The notes under the pieces are model-generated. The model was not told the DNA's origin and did no database searches. It worked only from the letters and a program-made list of their open reading frames with translations. Below, in pieces: positions 13,111-17,275 of a DNA stretch of 17,275 nucleotides. Position 1 is the stretch's first letter, and the number at the start of each line of letters is the position of its first letter. The position numbers and the translations under genes were made by a program. The stretch comes from UBA9630 sp043725085 (GTDB lineage Bacteria > Patescibacteriota > Minisyncoccia > Moranbacterales > UBA2206): the NCBI GenBank assembly GCA_043725085.1, contig JAYSLY010000005.1:1-17275 (forward strand). Reading direction: 5' to 3'.

Positions 13111-13935
13111 ATGAAAACAAAAGATCAAAAAATTTCCGCTGGTGTTGGAACTATCATAATCATAATTGTTGCGGTCACGGTTGGGATGTTTGTGTGGAAG
13201 TATGAGAAAAATCTAAATTTGGAAAATGAAAAAATAAATACTATTGCAGTTGAGTCGGGGTCAGTTAAAAATAGTAATGATAAAGTAGATTTGAATAATG
13301 CTAGAGAAAATAGAAGTTCTGTTGATTGGAATAATGAAAAATTCAGTTCTTGTGGGAAAAAAGAACGATTCCAGGGAAATGATTGGTGGACAGATTTTAG
13401 TAAAGAAGTTGAAAAAGAAAATTATTTTAGCGATGTTTATATTAAATACAGTATAGAGTCTATAAATAATAATGACTATTTGAATCCTGAAAAAAATATC
13501 TTTACTTATGAAACTTACTGTAAGAATGAAAAGTATAAAAATAATGCGATTTGTTTGAGTAAAAAGTTATCGATAAATGATTTTAATAATTACAGTCAGG
13601 GGTGCTTATCAGCTGATGGAAGGGCTTTTTTGGCTGTATTCTCTGGTGGTTACTTGGGTGGGAGTAACCACGTCTTTCGTTATGATGTAGAAAGTAATAT
13701 CCTAGAGGAAGCGCAGAAAGTAAATAATAGTCAAGCAACTTATTCAATTTGGCTAGCGTCGCCAACTTCATTTGGAAAGCAAAAAGAGAATATAATAGAA
13801 ATGACAGGAAAAAGCGGTGATGCTGGCTGTAGCTTGAATACGGGTTTTGAGTACGATATTGCAAAAAATCAAGTAAGAGTGGTAAAAAAATGTTCACAGT
13901 GTATGAATGAAAAACTTAGGTGTAGCGACCTATAA
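13111..13935 (+). CDS. Orphan membrane-anchored, Cys-containing extracytoplasmic protein
   Basis: 274 residues, no recognised family. Lys-rich first 8 residues, transmembrane helix about 9-29, then a polar Asn/Lys/Ser-rich domain. Cysteines occur at SSCGKK, TYCKNEKYKNNAICL, QGCLSADG, GDAGCSLN and a C-terminal C-x2-C plus C (KCSQCMNEKLRCSDL), consistent with disulfides or metal binding outside the cell. The middle (RAFLAVFSGGYLGGSNHVFRYDV) looks like a beta-rich core. Base composition is richer in A and T and codons such as ATA, AAT and TTA more frequent than in neighbours, suggesting transfer or fast evolution. No SD. Isolated between MFS transporter and terminator. Confidence 0.65.
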   Translation: MKTKDQKISAGVGTIIIIIVAVTVGMFVWKYEKNLNLENEKINTIAVESGSVKNSNDKVDLNNARENRSSVDWNNEKFSSCGKKERFQGNDWWTDFSKEVEKENYFSDVYIKYSIESINNNDYLNPEKNIFTYETYCKNEKYKNNAICLSKKLSINDFNNYSQGCLSADGRAFLAVFSGGYLGGSNHVFRYDVESNILEEAQKVNNSQATYSIWLASPTSFGKQKENIIEMTGKSGDAGCSLNTGFEYDIAKNQVRVVKKCSQCMNEKLRCSDL

Positions 13936-13949
13936 ACTGACTAAAAAGT

Positions 13950-13986
13950 AAAATGCCCCAGCAAGTGTTTCTTGCTAGGGCATTTT
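13950..13986. terminator. Bidirectional terminator
   Basis: AAAATGCCC-C-AGCAAG (13950-13965) pairs with CTTGCT-A-GGGCATTTT (13971-13986), one C-A mismatch, loop TGTTT, then more T. It serves both the orphan protein gene and the convergent M23 copy 2. Confidence 0.88.
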
Positions 13987-14004
13987 TTATAACACAGAAT
14001 GCGT

Positions 14005-15141
14005 TTATTCGAATGTTACTGTTGTAGGATCAATAAAATGTTCCGGAAAAGCTGGCTTAACAGGATTGCCACAATTCGCTATTGGAAGCGCGCCCTTGTC
14101 TGAAATTCCAGAAACAAACGGCGCCATTCTGATTCCAAGGTGAAAGTGGGTATTATCACCAAGATCAGCAACATCGGCTACGTGCTGTCCTTTGGTTACG
14201 GTATCATTCACAGCCAGATTGCCATATGTAATAATGTGCCAATAAACGGTTGTGAATTGACCATCAGCGCTTTCAATAATGAGTGCATCTGCCCATTGTG
14301 CATGCTGTCCTGTATAAATCTCTTTTACCACTCCAGCATGAGCTGCGTAAACATCATCGGTTGTCGTGGCATCCAAATCGATACCGACGTGTTTTTCATA
14401 TGTTCCAGTCGGACACTCTCCAGGAGTCCACGTATCGCCCCAAACAAAATGTTCTTTAATTCTGCTTTCCAGTGTTCCGGAAAGAGGAAATTGAAGAACT
14501 GGCAGAAACACCGCCCCCACCCCCATATTCCCACTCATCGTAAACGTATGCGGATTATCGGTATACTGGTTTGTCCCATCATCCCAATACGCAAAAGCAT
14601 ACCCCGTATTCAGATAGGCTGTCAATTCAACTTCTGAATTGATGGAATAATCAACTTGGCAGTAATTGTTGGAATTGTAACCGCACTGAATTTCATCATC
14701 ATTTGAGGCTGCTCCACCCCCAGCCTCAGGACTGCGAGAAACAGTTAACGTAAACAAAGAAGGGAAAGCCGCATAGTTATAATAATTTTCCGGAGGAGAA
14801 TAAATCCACTGAAATCCATTGGAACTGACACGACAAAACATTGAATGATTGTAGAAAGCTAGGCCTTCAAAGCCAAGGTCATTTTGAACCGAATAGCCAT
14901 ATCCCCAGGGAACAGTAGCGGCAGTATAATGAGTATTGTTGTAATTTACAAATTGAACATGATTACTGTTAGCAAAATAGTAGTCGCCATATCCGTCAGC
15001 ATACACAACATTAAAGTCAAAACCAATACCCGGATAGGAGCACGGTACGGTTAAGCTGCTATCACACTGCGGGTAAGCGAAAACGTTTGAAACAAAAACA
15101 AAAAATCCAAAAAACATAATTGCCAGAATACGTTTTGTCAT
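14005..15141 (-). CDS. Secreted M23-family metallopeptidase, copy 2 (intact)
   Basis: 378 residues, ATG at 15141 with AAAGGA about 9 bases upstream. Residues 1-22 form a signal peptide nearly identical to copy 1 (MTKRILA..FFGFFVFVSNVFA). Residues 23-128 are an unknown Tyr/Asn-rich region with Cys26 and Cys34. Residues 131-212 form a divergent InlB B-repeat domain (NTGYAFAYWDDGTNQYTDNPHTFT). Residues 245-345 form the M23/LytM peptidase: zinc ligands H251 and D255 in HVGIDLDA, active-site H302 in VYWHI, KGQHVADV (318-325) and HFH (332-334). It should cleave peptidoglycan cross-bridges or related peptides outside the membrane, in self or in a neighbour or host. Two Cys pairs suggest disulfides. 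It has the same promoter design and leader as copy 1. Confidence 0.9.
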   Translation of the reverse strand: MTKRILAIMFFGFFVFVSNVFAYPQCDSSLTVPCSYPGIGFDFNVVYADGYGDYYFANSNHVQFVNYNNTHYTAATVPWGYGYSVQNDLGFEGLAFYNHSMFCRVSSNGFQWIYSPPENYYNYAAFPSLFTLTVSRSPEAGGGAASNDDEIQCGYNSNNYCQVDYSINSEVELTAYLNTGYAFAYWDDGTNQYTDNPHTFTMSGNMGVGAVFLPVLQFPLSGTLESRIKEHFVWGDTWTPGECPTGTYEKHVGIDLDATTTDDVYAAHAGVVKEIYTGQHAQWADALIIESADGQFTTVYWHIITYGNLAVNDTVTKGQHVADVADLGDNTHFHLGIRMAPFVSGISDKGALPIANCGNPVKPAFPEHFIDPTTVTFE

Positions 15142-15174
15142 TGTTCTTTTCCTTTCGAGTTTGAAGTCTTGGTT

Positions 15175-15216
15175 TTAGGGGGTTTCTGTCATATCGGTTA
15201 TACAAGTAAATTGCAT
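15175..15216 (-). CDS. Possible 13-residue leader ORF of copy 2
   Basis: MQFTCITDMTETP then TAA, opening two bases after GAAAGGAGG-TG. It parallels the frame upstream of copy 1 (MQFACC...). Only the first five codons are similar, so coding is uncertain. Confidence 0.25.
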   Translation of the reverse strand: MQFTCITDMTETP

Positions 15217-15218
15217 CA

Positions 15219-15227
15219 CCTCCTTTC
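15219..15227 (-). promoter_or_regulatory. STAB-SD-like GAAAGGAGG in the 5' leader of copy 2
   Basis: Same GAAAGGAGGTGATGCAATTT block as upstream of copy 1, about 80 bases before the gene's start and separate from the gene's own SD. It lies about 50-60 bases after the predicted transcription start. Confidence 0.55.
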
Positions 15228-15285
15228 TTAATGTTGAATTGTTAAACAGCAATCATTTTTACTCAAGTTTAAGTAAAGTTATTCT

Positions 15286-15314
15286 AGCATACCCCCCCAA
15301 TGGGATTTTGTCAA
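15286..15314 (-). promoter_or_regulatory. Promoter of M23 copy 2 with G7 spacer tract
   Basis: Minus strand: consensus -35 TTGACA (15309-15314), 17-bp spacer (15292-15308) ending in seven G directly against -10 TATGCT (15286-15291). The homopolymer sits in the same position as the C tract of copy 1, but on the opposite strand. Confidence 0.65.
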
Positions 15315-15381
15315 ACTAGTAGGGGATTTTTTCTGTTCAACGACACATAAATTATTCGTGATAAGTCCCCATTGCTCTTGT

Positions 15382-15416
15382 TGGACAGTTTGGGCTTAAA
15401 ATGTTAAAATTTAACA
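15382..15416 (+). promoter_or_regulatory. Promoter of scpAB overlapped by a palindrome
   Basis: TGGACA (15382-15387), 17-bp spacer, TAAAAT (15405-15410). The perfect palindrome TGTTAAA-A-TTTAACA (15402-15416) covers the -10 and could be a repressor site. Confidence 0.5.
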
Positions 15417-15455
15417 TAGATTTTAGCATTGAATTTTTAATAAAAAAGAAACCTT

Positions 15456-16166
15456 GTGTACCAGGTAAAATTGGAAAAATTCGAAGGGCCATTGGAACTC
15501 TTGCTTGAGCTAATCGAAAAAGAAAAGCTGAGCATCACTGAGTTGAATCTAGCTCACGTAGCAGACCAATATCTGGATTATATTAAAGATAATCAAAATA
15601 TTCACCTGGAAAATCTGGCGGATTTTTTGTCTGTGGCGGCAAAACTGATTCTCATCAAATCACGCGCGCTGTTGCCGATTTTGAAATTTAGCCAAGAAGA
15701 GGAAGAAGAAATCAAAGATCTGGCGCATCAATTGGCTGAATACAAAAGGTTCAAAGAAATTTCTGCTAAAATCGGGAAGTTGGCTGTGGCGCAAAGAGTC
15801 TGTTTTTCCAAAGCCCCTTACCAGGGAGTTCGATCGGTTTTCTATCCGCCGGAAGGCATCAATGCTCATGATTTGAAAAAATATTTTCAAAAAGTGCTCT
15901 CGGAAGTTCCTGTTGTTTCAGTTTTGCAAGAAGAAATTCTGGGGGAGATTGTGACACTTGAAGAGCGGATTAGTGATTTGGAGATAGCTCTGCGAAACAA
16001 AATCGAAACTTGCTTTTCAGAATTAGTTTCTCAGGCGAAAGACAAGGTTGATGTGATTATTTCCTTTTTGGCTATGCTTGAGATGGTAAAACAAAGAATG
16101 ATCCGTGTGGAACAAAAGGAGCTGTTTTGTGATATTAAATTAAGCATGCGGAGTGGGGCCGAATAA
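15456..16166 (+). CDS. scpA: Segregation and condensation protein ScpA
   Basis: 236 residues, GTG start at 15456 giving the family N-terminus (YQVKLEKFEGPLELLLELIE). ScpA is the kleisin that bridges SMC heads in chromosome condensation. Seen: EKEKLSITELNLAHVADQYLDYI (N-terminal helical domain binding the SMC neck), ENLADFLSVAAKLILIKSRALLP, a short linker, and a C-terminal winged-helix segment with VDVIISFLAMLEMVKQRMIRVEQ. Slightly shorter than typical (240-260). It is followed after 70 bases by scpB. Confidence 0.95.
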   Translation: MYQVKLEKFEGPLELLLELIEKEKLSITELNLAHVADQYLDYIKDNQNIHLENLADFLSVAAKLILIKSRALLPILKFSQEEEEEIKDLAHQLAEYKRFKEISAKIGKLAVAQRVCFSKAPYQGVRSVFYPPEGINAHDLKKYFQKVLSEVPVVSVLQEEILGEIVTLEERISDLEIALRNKIETCFSELVSQAKDKVDVIISFLAMLEMVKQRMIRVEQKELFCDIKLSMRSGAE

Positions 16167-16236
16167 ATTTGAAATTTAGTATTTAATAATTTAGATTTGA
16201 TTTAAAATTTCAAACTTAAAATTTAAAATTATATCT
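16167..16236. repeat. AAATTTA-type AT-repeat spacer between scpA and scpB
   Basis: A 70-base spacer almost wholly of A and T, built of degenerate AAATTTA/TTTAAAA words about 7-8 bases apart. The spacer after scpB has the same character. Confidence 0.45.
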
Positions 16237-16902
16237 ATGAACCCGGAAAAATTAAAATCAATTATCGAAAGCATTCTTTTTGTCAGTGGCGAGCCGATGA
16301 AGCTTTTGAAGCTGGCTAATGTGACTGATGCAACCGAAGCGGAGGTGGAAGAAGCGATTACTAAACTCAATGACGAATATGCTAATGGTCGTGGGTTGCG
16401 GATTATCAAAATTAAAGATACAATCCAAATGGCCTCAAGTCCTGATAATGCTGAATTTGTGGCTGAACTAGTGAAGAGTGAAATTCAGGAAAATCTAAGC
16501 CAGGCCGCTCTGGAAGTGCTTTCGATTGTGGCTTATCGTGGGCCAATTACCCGCGCCGAAATCGAAGCAATCAGAGGTGTGAATTGCAGCTTCACTTTGC
16601 GCGCCTTGCTGATTCGCGGTCTCATCGACAGGACAGAAAACATCAAAGATAATCGTCGATACCTCTATAATATCTCATTTGATTTTTTGAAAAAATTAGG
16701 CGTAGACAGTGTGGAAAAATTGCCGGATTGGGAAGAGCTGAATAAAAAGCTAGAAGAAAATGCGCCCATTGAGGTTTCTAATCCGGAAGAAAAAAATGAT
16801 TCAAGTCAGAGACTTGAACCGACAGAGGAAAATAGAAATGCCGAAATTTCTGAAAAACCTGAAGAGGAATTAGAAAATATGCCAGAAGAGTCTAAGACTT
16901 AA
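16237..16902 (+). CDS. scpB: Segregation and condensation protein ScpB
   Basis: 221 residues. ScpB dimers bind ScpA and complete the SMC-ScpAB complex. Two winged helices: 1-80 (LKSIIESILFVSGEPMKLLKLANV) and 90-165 (LSQAALEVLSIVAYRGPITRAEIEAIRGVN...LRALLIRGLIDR). Residues 180-221 form an acidic Glu/Asn/Pro-rich disordered tail. No SD. Same strand and probably same transcript as scpA. Confidence 0.95.
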   Translation: MNPEKLKSIIESILFVSGEPMKLLKLANVTDATEAEVEEAITKLNDEYANGRGLRIIKIKDTIQMASSPDNAEFVAELVKSEIQENLSQAALEVLSIVAYRGPITRAEIEAIRGVNCSFTLRALLIRGLIDRTENIKDNRRYLYNISFDFLKKLGVDSVEKLPDWEELNKKLEENAPIEVSNPEEKNDSSQRLEPTEENRNAEISEKPEEELENMPEESKT

Positions 16903-16977
16903 ATTTATTTTTTAAGAATTTTTTAATTTAGTCTTGATTTTAAATTTATAATTTCTAATTTAAAATTCAGTTACTTA
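16903..16977. repeat. AT-repeat spacer after scpB
   Basis: 75 bases of AAATTTA/TTTAAAT-like words, resembling 16167-16236. No terminator hairpin with GC core is visible. Confidence 0.4.
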
Positions 16978-17275
16978 ATGTTTAATATAATTTACACAAT
17001 TTTGTTTGCTATGATGCTTCCCGGTATTTTCTCTGGGAATTTTTCGCATGATTTGGGTCAGATGAAAGACAAGCTTTTCGCCAGTGATCAAAAAACAGAA
17101 GTTTTGGGGGAGGAAGCTTTTGTTCCGGCGAGTACCGGCAATATTGAGAAAAATACTGATGCAACTGCAACGCAAAACGCGGATTATTCTCCATTTAATT
17201 TATCCAGCACGGGTCTTGTTCCTCAAAGAAAAACAAATTGTCAGGATTTGAAAATGTGGGCCGGTTCGTCTGTCG
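16978..17275 (+). CDS. Exported protein, N-terminal part only (runs off the window)
   Basis: ATG at 16978 opens a frame of 99 codons to the window end. Residues 1-20 (MFNIIYTILFAMMLPGIFSG) are a signal peptide or anchor; residues 21-90 are a polar Asn/Thr/Ser/Ala-rich stretch typical of a linker before a folded domain. The frame ends at LKMWAGSSV. In CPR genomes a D-Ala-D-Ala carboxypeptidase-like gene often lies near scpAB and this could be its leader, but the domain itself is not in the window. Confidence 0.6.
   Translation, partial: MFNIIYTILFAMMLPGIFSGNFSHDLGQMKDKLFASDQKTEVLGEEAFVPASTGNIEKNTDATATQNADYSPFNLSSTGLVPQRKTNCQDLKMWAGSSV

Overview
The window reads as accessory-plus-core DNA of a Candidate Phyla Radiation (Patescibacteria) bacterium, probably a Parcubacteria/Moranbacteria-like lineage. 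This is inference: it rests on AT-rich DNA, an archaeal-type aspartyl-tRNA synthetase of about 439 residues, very short core proteins, near absence of Shine-Dalgarno (SD) sequences before most housekeeping genes, a tiny Lys-rich histone-like protein and many membrane/exported proteins of no clear family. The code is standard: prfA (RF1) is intact and no core gene contains in-frame TGA.

Layout. (1) 1-1217, minus strand: a secreted M23-peptidase-like protein (copy 1) that has lost its C-terminal HxH zinc/catalytic motif. (2) 1296-5093, plus strand: a tight four-gene envelope operon (winged-helix/nucleotidyltransferase-like protein, small membrane protein, processive GT2 glycosyltransferase, WecA/MraY-like phosphosugar transferase), closed by a 17-bp bidirectional terminator. 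(3) 5223-5966, minus: a membrane-anchored extracytoplasmic protein. (4) 5967-6575: a very AT-rich spacer with a consensus DnaA box and long palindromes, leading into a 30-residue Lys-rich protein. (5) 6600-8656, minus: prfA-prmC operon, with prmC containing heptanucleotide arrays and an in-frame palindromic insert. (6) 8667-9803, plus: a leader peptide with four consecutive Cys codons, overlapping mutually exclusive antiterminator/terminator helices, then a cysteine synthase. (7) 9815-11597, plus: CheY-like response regulator plus aspS. (8) 11606-12981: a 190-bp element with 11-bp terminal inverted repeats that carries a promoter and ribosome-binding site pointing into an MFS transporter. (9) 13009-13986: an orphan membrane-anchored protein. 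(10) 14005-15314, minus: intact M23 paralogue (copy 2). (11) 15382-17275, plus: scpA, scpB and the start of an exported protein.

The two strongest regulatory stories are: (a) a ribosome-mediated, cysteine-sensing transcription attenuator in front of the cysteine synthase, visible as a complete mechanism in about 190 bases; and (b) both M23 paralogues being driven by sigma70-type promoters whose 17-18 bp spacers consist largely of a G/C homopolymer (10+5 and 7 bases), the classic architecture of promoter phase variation, followed by a shared 5' leader with an exact GAAAGGAGG stabiliser-like SD. Together with the envelope glycan operon and anchored proteins, this suggests a cell surface with switchable exported hydrolase-like proteins. 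No tRNA, rRNA, CRISPR array, transposase or phage gene was seen.
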